Shown: positions 25,643 to 34,826 of the stretch, piece by piece
How positions within the stretch are numbered: the stretch's first letter is position 1
Layout of the letters: the number at the start of each line of letters is the position of its first letter
Assembly (NCBI RefSeq): GCF_000429605.1
Contig: NZ_AUCE01000013.1
Coordinates: 1-64,000, forward strand
Direction of reading: 5' to 3'
DNA: 64,000 nt
Source of the DNA: Azonexus hydrophilus DSM 23864
GTDB lineage: Bacteria; Pseudomonadota; Gammaproteobacteria; Burkholderiales; Rhodocyclaceae
The notes under the pieces: generated by a model
Told to the model about the DNA's origin: nothing
The model's database searches: none
What the model saw: only the letters and a program-made list of their open reading frames with translations
Made by a program: the position numbers and the translations under genes

Positions 25643-26599
25643 CTAGTCTCCCGTCCTGTCCTGCTTGCCGGGCCGGAAGCCGGCTTCGTTCTGCCGTGCC
25701 GCGGCATCCTTGACCCAGAGCAGCAATGGGCCGCCGGGATTGTCGCGCTGACTGGTCGCGCAGGCGCTGAGGCACTGCGCGCACTGGGTGCAGGTGAACA
25801 TGTGACGTTTGATGTTGCGTGGGTTGAGCCGCATCGGGCAGGCCATGTCGCAGGCCGACTGGCGTTCCGGCAGGCAGCGGTTGCAGTCGTTGCCGCGTGA
25901 GCGCTGGAAACCGACCACCATGGCGTCGCGATTGCCCATCCAGACCAGCGACTGGAACAGGCCGACGGCACAGGCATAGCGGCAGAACAGGTGACGGGCG
26001 AACAGGAATTCGAGGCTGAGGAGGGTGGTGAAGGCGCCAATGAACAAGGCCTGATTGCGTGTCGGCGTACCCTGCCACAGGTTGCCATACACTTCGGCCG
26101 GCGGCAGCAGGTAGGTGAGGAAGATGACTGCCCAGGCGAAGGCGAAAACGACGGTGGCAGGTACCACCAGCAGCCACCAGCCCGGGCTGTACTGGCGCGG
26201 GCTGCCGTCGGCCTGCCAGGGCGGCAGGGCCTCCCGTTCCCAGAGGCTGGGCTTGCCGCTGGCGCGCATCATGAGGCCGTTGATTGCCTCAACCACCGAA
26301 AAGTGCGGACACAGCCAACCGCAATAAAGCCGTCCCCAGCGCCGGGCGATCAGCAGGAAAACCGCAGCGCCAGCGAACAGCGGCAGGAAAAGGCGGAGCA
26401 GAACGTTGGCAGCGGCTTCGCTGGCACCGATGCGGCCAGCCAGAAATTCGTCGAGGCCGAGTCGCCATTCGAAACCGAGCAGCCAGGCATGGCCTGCGTC
26501 GAGGTCGTAGCGAAACAGGTTGAACACCGGCGCCAGAAGAAAAAGCGCGAAGAAGCCAAGCTGGAACGCCAGCCGCTGGCGTTGCCGCGCATCGTTCAT
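25643..26599 (-). CDS. Membrane 4Fe-4S polyferredoxin (NapH/NosR/CcoG-like)
   Basis: A 318-residue protein with about five hydrophobic helices. Juxtamembrane CGWLCP and CRYACAVG motifs are typical of the NapH/NosR/RdxA family. The C-terminal part has ferredoxin-type cysteines (CNRCLPERQSACDMACP, then CTQCAQCLSACATS). It probably carries electrons or helps maturation at the inner membrane. It lies inside the nor operon, overlapping the small membrane gene by 4 bp and norD by coupling, so a role in NO reductase function is likely but unproven. The start MNDARQRQRL is chosen over an upstream ATG that overlaps the preceding gene. Confidence 0.82.
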   Translation of the reverse strand: MNDARQRQRLAFQLGFFALFLLAPVFNLFRYDLDAGHAWLLGFEWRLGLDEFLAGRIGASEAAANVLLRLFLPLFAGAAVFLLIARRWGRLYCGWLCPHFSVVEAINGLMMRASGKPSLWEREALPPWQADGSPRQYSPGWWLLVVPATVVFAFAWAVIFLTYLLPPAEVYGNLWQGTPTRNQALFIGAFTTLLSLEFLFARHLFCRYACAVGLFQSLVWMGNRDAMVVGFQRSRGNDCNRCLPERQSACDMACPMRLNPRNIKRHMFTCTQCAQCLSACATSQRDNPGGPLLLWVKDAAARQNEAGFRPGKQDRTGD

Positions 26600-27000
26600 G
26601 GCGGAGGTGGTCCGATCAACGGAAAACGCCAGGCGTGGCCGTTCATCGCCCGGATCAGCCCCATTACGCCGAGGTAGATCAGCCCGGCGTGGCAGAGAAT
26701 GAAGTAGAGGATGCCGAGCAGCCAGGTCCACGGATTTGAGAAGCCGCCAAGCAGCAGGATGGCCATGCTGACGCTGATCAGCATGGCGCCCCCCCACAAG
26801 CTGGCAACCACATTCTGCAGCAAGTGGTTGCGCACCAGCAGATCGGCATGATCACGATGTTTCCACCATAGCCCGACGAGGATGACAAAGGCGATTCCGG
26901 GCAGCAGCATGAGATTGATCAGGAAGAGGGCGCCGGCGGCAATCGCCAGCGCCGGTCCGGGCATGACGTGCTTGAGTGGGTCGGGGCGTGTGATGGTCAA
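26596..27000 (-). CDS. Small membrane protein of unknown function in the nor operon
   Basis: A 134-residue protein with about three hydrophobic helices (~17-45, 62-86, 91-117) separated by a charged loop (KHRDHADLLVRNHLLQN). The arrangement is reminiscent of DUF4870-like small membrane proteins, but I do not recognise the family securely. It shares an ATGA overlap with the polyferredoxin gene, so the two probably act together in NO reductase biogenesis or electron supply. Confidence 0.72.
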   Translation of the reverse strand: MTITRPDPLKHVMPGPALAIAAGALFLINLMLLPGIAFVILVGLWWKHRDHADLLVRNHLLQNVVASLWGGAMLISVSMAILLLGGFSNPWTWLLGILYFILCHAGLIYLGVMGLIRAMNGHAWRFPLIGPPPP

Positions 27001-27063
27001 GGGGTTTCCTCGAAGGGGGGGCTGACTGTCGATGAAAACGGTGTCGGCCTGAGGTTTGGGGAG

Positions 27064-27792
27064 TTACGGCAAGCACAGGCTGGAACGTAGCTTGGTGACA
27101 TCCGGAACGACGATGCGCCGGCCTTCTATCTCGATCAGGCCATCATTGGCGAGTTCGTGGAGAACGCGCGAAAAATGCTCCTGAGTCAGATTCAGGCGCG
27201 AGGCGATGGTGCTCTTGTGGGTTGGTAGGCAGATCTCGACCCTGCCGTCGGGTGGGCTGCATTCGTCGTCGGTCATTTCGCCGAGCAGGTAGCCGACGAT
27301 GCGTTCGCGGCCGGAGCACAGCGAGTAGATCTCGAGGTCCTTGATCAGGTGGTGGAGGCGCATCGACAGCCCGGCGATCAGGCGCAGGCAGAAATCCGGG
27401 TCCTTGCGGATTTCCTGGAAGATCACGTCCTTGGCGATGAACAGCAGTTGGCAGTCGGTCAGCGCCTGAGCCATCAGCACGTAGGGCTTCTGCATGAACA
27501 TCACCGCCTCGCCGAAGCTCTGGCCGGGGCGGATGATCTCGACCACCTTCTGGTTGCCGGCGGCGGAGACGAAGGCGAGCTTGATCTGGCCGTCGAGGAC
27601 GAGATGGAAGCCGTGGCAGGGGTCGCCCTTGTGGAAGAGGATGTTGCCGCGGTCGTAGTGCTCGACCCGGCAGCCCTGGGCGAGCCGTTGCAGGTCGTCG
27701 GCGGGCAGGTCGGAGAACAGCGGCGTCCGGGTCAGCACCTCGGTGGCGCTGAGCGGCATCGCAGCCGGGCTGGCGTGGGTCGTCGTCCGCAT
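27064..27792 (-). CDS. dnr: Crp/Fnr-family regulator of the Dnr (NO-responsive) type
   Basis: A 242-residue regulator with a cyclic-nucleotide-binding-like sensor domain (~25-140), a dimerisation helix and a winged helix-turn-helix (STIASRLNLTQEHFSRVLHEL, ~195-215). It lacks the N-terminal cysteine cluster of Fnr, so it does not sense oxygen through an Fe-S cluster. Its place inside the nor operon (4 bp after norQ) points to the Dnr/NnrR group, which senses NO via haem. The recognition helix is consistent with TTGAT-N4-ATCAA boxes such as those upstream of the SCO operon and norC. Direct haem binding cannot be read from sequence. Confidence 0.85.
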   Translation of the reverse strand: MRTTTHASPAAMPLSATEVLTRTPLFSDLPADDLQRLAQGCRVEHYDRGNILFHKGDPCHGFHLVLDGQIKLAFVSAAGNQKVVEIIRPGQSFGEAVMFMQKPYVLMAQALTDCQLLFIAKDVIFQEIRKDPDFCLRLIAGLSMRLHHLIKDLEIYSLCSGRERIVGYLLGEMTDDECSPPDGRVEICLPTHKSTIASRLNLTQEHFSRVLHELANDGLIEIEGRRIVVPDVTKLRSSLCLP

Positions 27793-27796
27793 GGCG

Positions 27797-28597
27797 TCAG
27801 CGGCCGAAAGTCGCGCTGATGACTTCCATCAGCGCTTCGGCGACTTCGGGATCGTCGGTCAGGCTGTCGACGATGGCGGCGCGGCAGGCGACCACCGGGT
27901 CCATGCCGTCGCGCACCAGCAGCGCGGCGTAGATCAGCAGGCGGGTACTGACCGCTTCCTCGAGGTCCTGGTCCTTGAGCTGGCGCAGGCCGTGGGCGAT
28001 GCCGACCAGGCGCCGGGCGAGGTCGGCGGGGCATTGCGTTTCGCGCAGCAGGATGGCGGTTTCGCGCTCGCCCTCGGGAAAGTCGAAGCGCAGGCTGACG
28101 AAGCGCTGGCGGGTCGACGGCTTCATCCCCTTGAGCAGGTTCTGGTAGCCGGGGTTGTAGGAAACCACCAGCATGAAGTTGGGCGGCGCCTCCAGCAGTT
28201 CGCCGGTGCGGTCGATCGGCAGGATGCGCCGGTCGTCGGCGAGCGGGTGGAGGACGACGGTGGTGTCCTTGCGCGCCTCGACGACCTCGTCAAGGTAGCA
28301 GATGCCGCCTTCGCGGACGGCGCGGGTGAGCGGGCCGTCGGACCAGCGGGTGTCGCCGTCGACGATCAGGTGGCGGCCGACCAGATCGGCGGCGGTGAGA
28401 TCGTCGTGGCAGGCGACGGTGTACAGCGGCAGGCCGAGGCGGGCGGCCATGTGAGCGACGAAGCGGGTCTTGCCGCAGCCGGTCGGGCCCTTGATCAGCA
28501 GCGGCAGGCGGTTGCGCCAGGCCGATTCGAAGATCGCTTCCTCCTGGCCACAAGGCGAGTAATAGGGCAGGTCGAGGCGGGTTTCGGGGGCGTTCAT
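27797..28597 (-). CDS. norQ: NO reductase AAA+ activation protein NorQ
   Basis: A 266-residue MoxR/CbbQ-type AAA+ ATPase. Walker A is GPTGCGKT (~40), Walker B GGICYLDEV (~100), and the C-terminal CbbQ/NorQ domain follows. It partners with the VWA protein NorD to activate NorBC. The start MNAPETRLDLPYY overlaps the norF stop by one base. A longer upstream frame is arginine-rich shadow sequence over norF. Confidence 0.93.
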   Translation of the reverse strand: MNAPETRLDLPYYSPCGQEEAIFESAWRNRLPLLIKGPTGCGKTRFVAHMAARLGLPLYTVACHDDLTAADLVGRHLIVDGDTRWSDGPLTRAVREGGICYLDEVVEARKDTTVVLHPLADDRRILPIDRTGELLEAPPNFMLVVSYNPGYQNLLKGMKPSTRQRFVSLRFDFPEGERETAILLRETQCPADLARRLVGIAHGLRQLKDQDLEEAVSTRLLIYAALLVRDGMDPVVACRAAIVDSLTDDPEVAEALMEVISATFGR

Positions 28598-28890
28598 CAG
28601 GCAATGCCTTTCCAGTAAGCCAGGCCGATCAGCGCGCAGACGAAGAGCAGCCAGCCGAGCAGCAGATTGCGCCAGAGCGGCGGGGCATGGCGCAGGGCCA
28701 TGAAATCGAGGGCGACGGCGGCGCCCTTGAGCAGCGCGATGCCGAGGACGGCAACGGTGAGCGGCAGGCTGCCGCCGCCTTCGCCGAGTTGCCAGGTGAG
28801 CAGCGTGGCGACGATCAGCGCCAGCCATAGCCGCAGGGTGCCGGCCGGGCTGCCGTGGCTGCCGGCCGGGATGGTTTCAGTGGATGACAT
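28597..28890 (-). CDS. norF: NorF-like small membrane protein (cytochrome oxidase subunit IV type)
   Basis: A 97-residue protein with three predicted helices and the LDFMALRHAPPLWR segment seen in NorF and proteobacterial subunit IV proteins. NorF is an accessory protein of NO reduction with a modest effect on activity. It overlaps norE by 14 bp and norQ by 1 bp. Confidence 0.8.
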   Translation of the reverse strand: MSSTETIPAGSHGSPAGTLRLWLALIVATLLTWQLGEGGGSLPLTVAVLGIALLKGAAVALDFMALRHAPPLWRNLLLGWLLFVCALIGLAYWKGIA

Positions 28891-29467
28891 AGACGAGCGG
28901 AAAGAGGATCAGCCAGACCAGGTCGACCATGTGCCAGTAGGCGGCGCCGCTTTCCAGGCCGTTCATGTCCTGCGGCCCGTAACGGCCGGCGCGCATGCCG
29001 GCCCAGAGCACGACGAGGATGATCAGGCCGAGGATCACGTGCATGAAATGGAAGAAGGTCAGCGACAGGTAGAACATGTGGAAGGTGCTGCTCGACAGAC
29101 TGATGCCCTGGTCGAAGGCGGCCGCGTATTCGACGCCCTTGACGCCGAGGAAGCCGATGCCGCAGACGATCGCGGCGAGCAGCCAGACCGCGTCGGCGCG
29201 GGCGCGGCCGGCCAGCGCGCCCTGCACGGCACGCACGACGAAGGCGCTGGCGGTCAGCAGCAGCAAGGTGTTGACGGCGCCGGCGTCGCGGTTCAGGCCT
29301 TGCTGGGCGAGATTGAACTCGGCGACGTGGCTGGCGCGGGTGAACGCGTAGGCGCCGAAGAAGGCGGCGAAGGCGACCAGTTCGGCGCCGATGAAGCACC
29401 AGATCGCCAGGTCACCGGCCAGTCGGCGAGATGGCGTGGCGGACAAGGTCAGGGTGTGATGGCTCAT
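28877..29467 (-). CDS. norE: NorE, cytochrome oxidase subunit III-like protein
   Basis: A 196-residue membrane protein with about five helices and subunit III signatures (WCFIGAELVAFAAFFGAY near 23-40; FHFMHVILGL near 139). NorE is an accessory protein in many denitrifiers. It begins the norEFQ-dnr part of the locus, downstream of the terminator behind norB, so it needs its own promoter or read-through. Confidence 0.88.
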   Translation of the reverse strand: MSHHTLTLSATPSRRLAGDLAIWCFIGAELVAFAAFFGAYAFTRASHVAEFNLAQQGLNRDAGAVNTLLLLTASAFVVRAVQGALAGRARADAVWLLAAIVCGIGFLGVKGVEYAAAFDQGISLSSSTFHMFYLSLTFFHFMHVILGLIILVVLWAGMRAGRYGPQDMNGLESGAAYWHMVDLVWLILFPLVYVIH

Positions 29468-29567
29468 GCCGGCGAGTCTAGGTAGCGATGATGTGCTCAG
29501 CTTTGATCCGCGCTAATTTTTGAATAAATGTCCGCTTGGCGTAACCGATGCGGGAGGCATGCCAGGG

Positions 29568-29595
29568 AAAAAAAACGGGCGGCTTGCGCCGCCCG
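29568..29595 (-). terminator. Terminator after norB
   Basis: CGGGCGGC/GCCGCCCG stem (29576-29583 with 29588-29595) followed on the minus strand by a run of eight U. It separates norCB from norEFQ. Confidence 0.93.
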
Positions 29596-29620
29596 AAATC
29601 CCAATGAGGAAGGGTGCTGC

Positions 29621-31033
<1,413 letters not shown>

Positions 31034-31459
31034 TCAGCCTTCGATGTTGGGCGGCCAGTTGGCGGTATTGATCTCGGAGGTGTATTTGAGGAAGGCGACG
31101 ATGTTGTCGAGTTCCTCGTCGGTCAGATGGAACTGCGGCATCTGGCGACGGCCGGGTGCGCCGGTGGGCTGGGCCTGCATCCAGCCCTTGATGAAGTCTG
31201 GGCCGCGACGCGGATAGACGTTACCGAGCTCCGGGGCGAAGTAGGCGCCTTCGCCGAGGAGGGTATGGCAGCCGATGCAGTTACGGGTTTCCCAGATCTT
31301 TTTGCCGGCGATGACCTGCGGCGTCAGGTTCTGCGAATTGTCACGCTTGGGAAATTCCCTGTGTGAATCAAAGGTCAGGGCAAGAAATAGCAGAAAGAAG
31401 AACACCGTCCCCCCGTAGAAGATGTTCCGTGCCATGGATTTTGTGAATATGCCGCTCAT
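31034..31459 (-). CDS. norC: Nitric oxide reductase cytochrome c subunit NorC
   Basis: A 141-residue membrane-anchored cytochrome c. One N-terminal helix (~9-30, NIFYGGTVFFFLLFLAL) is followed by a periplasmic domain with a single CIGCH haem site (~61) and a distal Met ligand in RRQMPQF. It passes electrons from soluble cytochromes to NorB. The start MSGIFTK has AAGGAGC 8 bp upstream; an in-frame ATG at 31495 lacks this. A near copy of its first ~28 codons survives as a relic at 48677-48808. Confidence 0.95.
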   Translation of the reverse strand: MSGIFTKSMARNIFYGGTVFFFLLFLALTFDSHREFPKRDNSQNLTPQVIAGKKIWETRNCIGCHTLLGEGAYFAPELGNVYPRRGPDFIKGWMQAQPTGAPGRRQMPQFHLTDEELDNIVAFLKYTSEINTANWPPNIEG

Positions 31460-31515
31460 TTTCGCGCTCCTTGTTGACGGTGCGGGAAGTTTCAATTTGC
31501 GGCGGTTTTCAATCC

Positions 31516-31529
31516 ATGATCTGCCTTAA
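31516..31529 (-). promoter_or_regulatory. Candidate FNR/Dnr-type box upstream of norC
   Basis: Read on the minus strand, TTAAG-GCAG-ATCAT matches 7 of 10 positions of TTGAT-N4-ATCAA and lies 57-70 bp upstream of norC. The relic norC at 48.8 kb has a 9/10 box at nearly the same distance (60-73 bp), which supports it. No good -10 is seen. Confidence 0.5.
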
Positions 31530-31558
31530 GAACTGAAAAACAATGTCATTCGCGAGAG

Positions 31559-32185
31559 TCACTGGCGCCACGCACAGCCTTCAAGCTTGCCCGTGGCCGT
31601 GGTGATTTCGGCCTGCCAGGCAAACAGCCGCTCGTCGTCGCCAGCAGTGTCACGGCAACGCTGGCGCGTAATCCGGACAGCGACAGGGGAGGCGCCGGCA
31701 ATTCGGATTTCTGATTGCTTTGGTGTGCTCAAGGTTTCCTCGTAGCTACCTGTCAAGTCCGGCTGACCGTTACGTTGCAGGGTTGCCATCCCCTCAAACA
31801 GTGTCAGCGACCAGGCTGCGCCGGCACCGGCGCGCCATTCGCCGGTGCTGCGCCGTGGCGCGTAACAGCGGGCATCGCGACGGGCCATGTTGAGGTCATT
31901 GATGCGCAACATGCCTGACTCGGCGGCACCGAATACTTCGATATACAGCGGTTTGCCGTTGCCCAGGCCAAACTGGCGCAGGGCGGCGCTCACTTCGCCA
32001 CCGGCCGAAGCATCGTCGACGTTGGTATAGCTGCGATCACGGCAGGGTGAGAAGATCAGACGCTCCTCGTGCTGCAGTAGCAGGCCGCGGGCAATCTTGT
32101 CTGGCGCAACTGCGGTGGCCGGCTGGTCGGCGTGGGCGAGGCCGAATACGGTGAGCAGGGCGGCGGCAATCAGGGTCTTGGGCAT
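31559..32185 (-). CDS. Secreted protein of unknown function, last gene of the SCO operon
   Basis: A 208-residue protein with a signal peptide (residues 1-~19, ending AHA). Four cysteines in the mature part (SPCRD, ARCYAP, RQRCRD, GCAWRQ) could form two disulfides. The internal segment WSLTLFEGMATLQRNG resembles periplasmic COG3650-like domains, but this is weak. The start at 32185 is preferred for its signal peptide; 32197 is also possible. It follows SCO-B by 22 bp and precedes norC by 100 bp. Confidence 0.68.
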   Translation of the reverse strand: MPKTLIAAALLTVFGLAHADQPATAVAPDKIARGLLLQHEERLIFSPCRDRSYTNVDDASAGGEVSAALRQFGLGNGKPLYIEVFGAAESGMLRINDLNMARRDARCYAPRRSTGEWRAGAGAAWSLTLFEGMATLQRNGQPDLTGSYEETLSTPKQSEIRIAGASPVAVRITRQRCRDTAGDDERLFAWQAEITTATGKLEGCAWRQ

Positions 32186-32207
32186 GCTGGTTTCCATGGG
32201 GTTGCGT

Positions 32208-32792
32208 TCAGGGCTGACGGAACAAGTCGCGCAGTTCGTCGGTGATCAATTGCGTCGAGGTACCGTACCCGTATTTCTTGATGAAGCGGCTGTCCGGACC
32301 GAGCAGATAGAGGCCGGCCGAATGGTCGACTGCATAGAGGTTGGGGTCACCGGCATCGCGGGCGACCTTGGCGTAGCGCACCTTGAAGTTACGTGCGGCA
32401 GCCTGCACCAGTGCTGGTGATCCGGTCAGGCCGACGATGCGTGGGTCGAAGAAACCGGTATAGGTGGCCAGTGACGCTGGCGTGTCGCGTTCGGGGTCAA
32501 CCGAAATGAAGATGCCCTGCAGCTGACGGGCGTCTTCGCCAAGCAGTTTCAGGATTTCCGCCATTTCGAGCAGGGTTGTCGGACAGATGTCCGGGCAGAA
32601 GGTGTAGCCGAAGGCGATCAGCTGGAAGCGGCCACGAAAATCCTCGTTCGATACCGCCGAGCCCTGCGGTCCGACCAACAGGTAACGTGGCCGGATATCG
32701 CGGACTTCGCCAATCAGCAGGTCATGCGCCGACGTGGCGCTGGCCAGCGCCGGCAGAGTGCCCAGCAGCAGGCAGAAGGCGCGCCGGTTCAT
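32208..32792 (-). CDS. SCO1/SenC-family protein (SCO-B)
   Basis: A 194-residue protein with a cleavable signal peptide (~1-22) and a thioredoxin-like SCO domain. The copper/thiol motif CPDICPTT is intact, and the third ligand His lies in AVDHSAGLYLLG. SVDPERDTP is the family signature. SCO proteins deliver copper to, or reduce the cysteines of, CuA centres. In this locus NosZ is the CuA enzyme, so a role in NosZ maturation is inferred. It overlaps the 112-residue gene by 4 bp. Confidence 0.9.
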   Translation of the reverse strand: MNRRAFCLLLGTLPALASATSAHDLLIGEVRDIRPRYLLVGPQGSAVSNEDFRGRFQLIAFGYTFCPDICPTTLLEMAEILKLLGEDARQLQGIFISVDPERDTPASLATYTGFFDPRIVGLTGSPALVQAAARNFKVRYAKVARDAGDPNLYAVDHSAGLYLLGPDSRFIKKYGYGTSTQLITDELRDLFRQP

Positions 32793-33127
32793 GATGTCTT
32801 GCCGGCGGCAAGGCGCAGTTTCTCGCGGGCAAGGTCGATGTCGCCAGCCAGGCTTTTGCCGTCCGGGCAGACTTTGCCGCTGCTGCCGAAATCGAGAAAA
32901 CTGGCGTGAGTCGCCTGTTCGAAGACTTCACCGATATTTCTTTCCTTGGGCACGGTATCGACCATGATTTCGCGCATGCGCGCCGTCAGGGCATTCTGTT
33001 TGCAGGCCAGGGCAATGCCGTTGAGTGTGCCGAGTTCGCCGATCGCCTGGCGCAAGGCGGTTTCGTCGGCGTGGGTGACGCTGGCAAAGGTGAGTAGCAG
33101 GGCGAGCAGGGGGAGGGATTTAGTCAT
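32789..33127 (-). CDS. Small secreted protein of unknown function in the SCO operon
   Basis: A 112-residue protein with a signal peptide (~1-20, ending THA). The mature part is alpha-helical in character with two cysteines (ALACKQN and GKVCPDGKS). I do not recognise a family. It overlaps its upstream neighbour by 8 bp and SCO-B by 4 bp, so it is made together with the SCO proteins. Confidence 0.7.
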   Translation of the reverse strand: MTKSLPLLALLLTFASVTHADETALRQAIGELGTLNGIALACKQNALTARMREIMVDTVPKERNIGEVFEQATHASFLDFGSSGKVCPDGKSLAGDIDLAREKLRLAAGKTS

Positions 33128-33809
33128 GCTTGGACTCCTTCTTGGCGATGGGTTGGGGCGGACGCGGCTTCAAACTTGCCAGCCGGCGGCCGTCATCGAG
33201 ATCGACGACGTGGATGGCAGTAAGCTCGCCGACCAGATAACGCTTCTTCAACGTCAGGTCGACCGGCGCCGCGTGCGTGGCCTTCCAGAATGTCGTGCTT
33301 TCGCGCGTTACCGGTGGCGTCAGGCAGGCTTCGGCATGCAGTCCCAGCTTGACAGACTCGGTGCCGGGCGGCAGCGGTACGACCAGCGCCGCGTCGTCGT
33401 CGTCGCTGGCGACGAAAGCAGCGTAGTTGGCAAAGGCAAGAAAATAGTCGTAACGCCAACGCTCGGTCATGGTCTGAGGTTCGCCGATCTTGTCTTCGGC
33501 CTGGTAGCGTTGCCCATCTTCACTTTCGGAAGCCAGTGGCAGGTACTTGTAGCGGTAGTAATCCAGGTCGCGGGAGGTGCTGTCAGGCCAGCTCCAGCCC
33601 TCGGCAATTTCCTTGCCGCGCAGTGGGTAGCGCAATACCTCGGGCGTCGTAAGCGCCGTCTCGCCGTGTGAGAGATCGATGTCCACCTCGATGCAATCGG
33701 TGGCGGCAGCTTGTTCGAGGAACAGCCGGTAGAGTGCCGGGCCGGCTTCGGCGATGGCCAGCAGTGGGCAATTCAGCATCAGGGCGAGGCAGGCGGCAGC
33801 GGGTTTCAT
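33120..33809 (-). CDS. Secreted protein of unknown function in the SCO operon
   Basis: A 229-residue protein with an N-terminal signal peptide (~1-20) and a hydrophilic mature region. Cysteines occur at ATDCIEV and EACLTPP. The C-terminus is Lys/Pro-rich. No known domain is recognised. It shares a 4-bp overlap with SCO-A and an 8-bp overlap with the next gene, which indicates tight co-translation. Confidence 0.7.
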   Translation of the reverse strand: MKPAAACLALMLNCPLLAIAEAGPALYRLFLEQAAATDCIEVDIDLSHGETALTTPEVLRYPLRGKEIAEGWSWPDSTSRDLDYYRYKYLPLASESEDGQRYQAEDKIGEPQTMTERWRYDYFLAFANYAAFVASDDDDAALVVPLPPGTESVKLGLHAEACLTPPVTRESTTFWKATHAAPVDLTLKKRYLVGELTAIHVVDLDDGRRLASLKPRPPQPIAKKESKHD

Positions 33810-34405
33810 GGTCGGCTCTGCAGCTGTTTTCGGATGGCTGAGGTGATCGCGGTCGAACTCGTGCCGTGGGCGATCTTGTCGGCGATGCGGCCATCGCGAG
33901 CGATCAGGTGGAGGTCGGCCGAATGATCGACTGCGTAATTCTCGCCCCCGCCTTCCGGTCGGTTGTAAATCACACCGTAGCGTCGGGCGATATCGGCCAG
34001 CGTTGCCGGGTAGCCAGTGGCGCCGGTGATCGCCGGACTGAAAAAGGCGGTGTATTCAGCCAGGTGCTCTGGCGTGTCGCGTTCCGGGTCAACCGAGATG
34101 AACAGGAAGGCGGCAGCGTCTCGCTCGCTCGGTTCCAGTTGGGCGATCACGTCGGCCAGCGTCATCAGTGTTGTTGGGCAAATGTCGGGACAGGCGGTGT
34201 AACCGAAGCTCAGTATCACGACCTTGCCGCGCAGGTCAGAGAGGGCCAGCCTGCCGGCAGCTGTGTCGAGCACGAAGTCGCCGCCGGGAGGTAGTCCGGG
34301 GCGCGGTATGTCACGCTCCGGTACTTGTGGATGCCAGAGTACTGCCAACGCAGCGATCGTTAGCGCAAGCAGAACGGCAATGACGGCAAGGGTTTTTTCC
34401 AGCAT
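33806..34405 (-). CDS. SCO1/SenC-family protein (SCO-A), first gene of the operon
   Basis: A 199-residue membrane-anchored SCO protein. One N-terminal helix (~3-22) is followed by the SCO domain with CPDICPTT, SVDPERDTP and the His ligand in AVDHSADLHL. It is a paralogue of SCO-B. The start MLEKTLAVIA places the helix at the N-terminus; an upstream in-frame ATG at 34531 adds unrelated sequence and overlaps the FNR/Dnr box. It is transcribed divergently from nosZ, from a promoter with a 9/10 box. Confidence 0.88.
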   Translation of the reverse strand: MLEKTLAVIAVLLALTIAALAVLWHPQVPERDIPRPGLPPGGDFVLDTAAGRLALSDLRGKVVILSFGYTACPDICPTTLMTLADVIAQLEPSERDAAAFLFISVDPERDTPEHLAEYTAFFSPAITGATGYPATLADIARRYGVIYNRPEGGGENYAVDHSADLHLIARDGRIADKIAHGTSSTAITSAIRKQLQSRP

Positions 34406-34449
34406 GTTTCGACGGGTCGTGCTGTGGATGCAGGCGATTGTTGGCAGGC

Positions 34450-34498
34450 AGCCCGGATTATTTGCTAGGCGCGGGCGGAAAAATTTAATCGCCATCAA
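34450..34498 (-). promoter_or_regulatory. FNR/Dnr-type promoter of the SCO operon
   Basis: TTAAT-CGCC-ATCAA (34485-34498) matches 9 of 10 positions of TTGAT-N4-ATCAA. A minus-strand -10 AATAAT (34457-34462) is placed so that the box is centred at -41.5 from a start near 34450, the classic class II activation geometry. This makes the SCO operon a probable Fnr/Dnr target. Confidence 0.7.
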
Positions 34499-34695
34499 AT
34501 TTCCGGTTTTCCGTTGCGCAATGAGGGGCAACAGGGGGCATTGTGCATGTCCGGGCCGGGGTGATTAAGCCCATGGGAACTGATTGCAGACGCCCGAATA
34601 CTCCGGTCGCGGCTAGGAAAAGTCCTAGATAAATCAGGAATATGGGCGATGGATTTTGTCTTCGCCAGCGTCCATTCTCAAAAAAACCGGGGAAT

Positions 34696-34744
34696 TTAGG
34701 ATCGATCAATTTTTTCCCTGGGACGGCGTCATAGAGTGCGACAA
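34696..34744 (+). promoter_or_regulatory. Candidate FNR/Dnr-type promoter of nosZ
   Basis: TTAGG-ATCG-ATCAA (34696-34709) has one perfect and one poor half-site (7/10). A -10-like TAGAGT (34732-34737) is positioned for a start near 34744, which again centres the box at -41.5. The leader would be about 83 nt. Confidence 0.5.
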
Positions 34745-34826
34745 ATTGCCGCACCCTGAGTTGGGGCATGGGTAGGAGTTGAGGCGATTGGGGTTTGACC
34801 TGGAAAAATATTTTGGGAGAACGAAG

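Larger units (their letters stand above)
34406..34826. other. 420-bp divergent control region between the SCO operon and nosZ
   Basis: There is no convincing gene here. It holds one FNR/Dnr-type box for each direction (34485-34498 and 34696-34709). The short minus-strand ORF at 34485-34769 covers both boxes and has no recognisable features, so it is not called. Confidence 0.7.

Noticed and set aside
25642-26088. N-terminal extension of norD to 26088
   Set aside because: It overlaps the polyferredoxin gene in another frame and is Ser/Ala/Arg-rich noise; the family start MEEWVGKV lies at 25641.
29503-29516. FNR/Dnr-like sequence TTAGC-GCGG-ATCAA upstream of norE
   Set aside because: It matches 7/10, but the -41.5 geometry would put the start at the norE start codon itself, leaving no leader, and no -10 is visible.
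34485-34769. 94-codon minus-strand frame between SCO-A and nosZ
   Set aside because: No recognisable domain or ribosome site, and it spans both FNR/Dnr-type boxes of the divergent promoter region.
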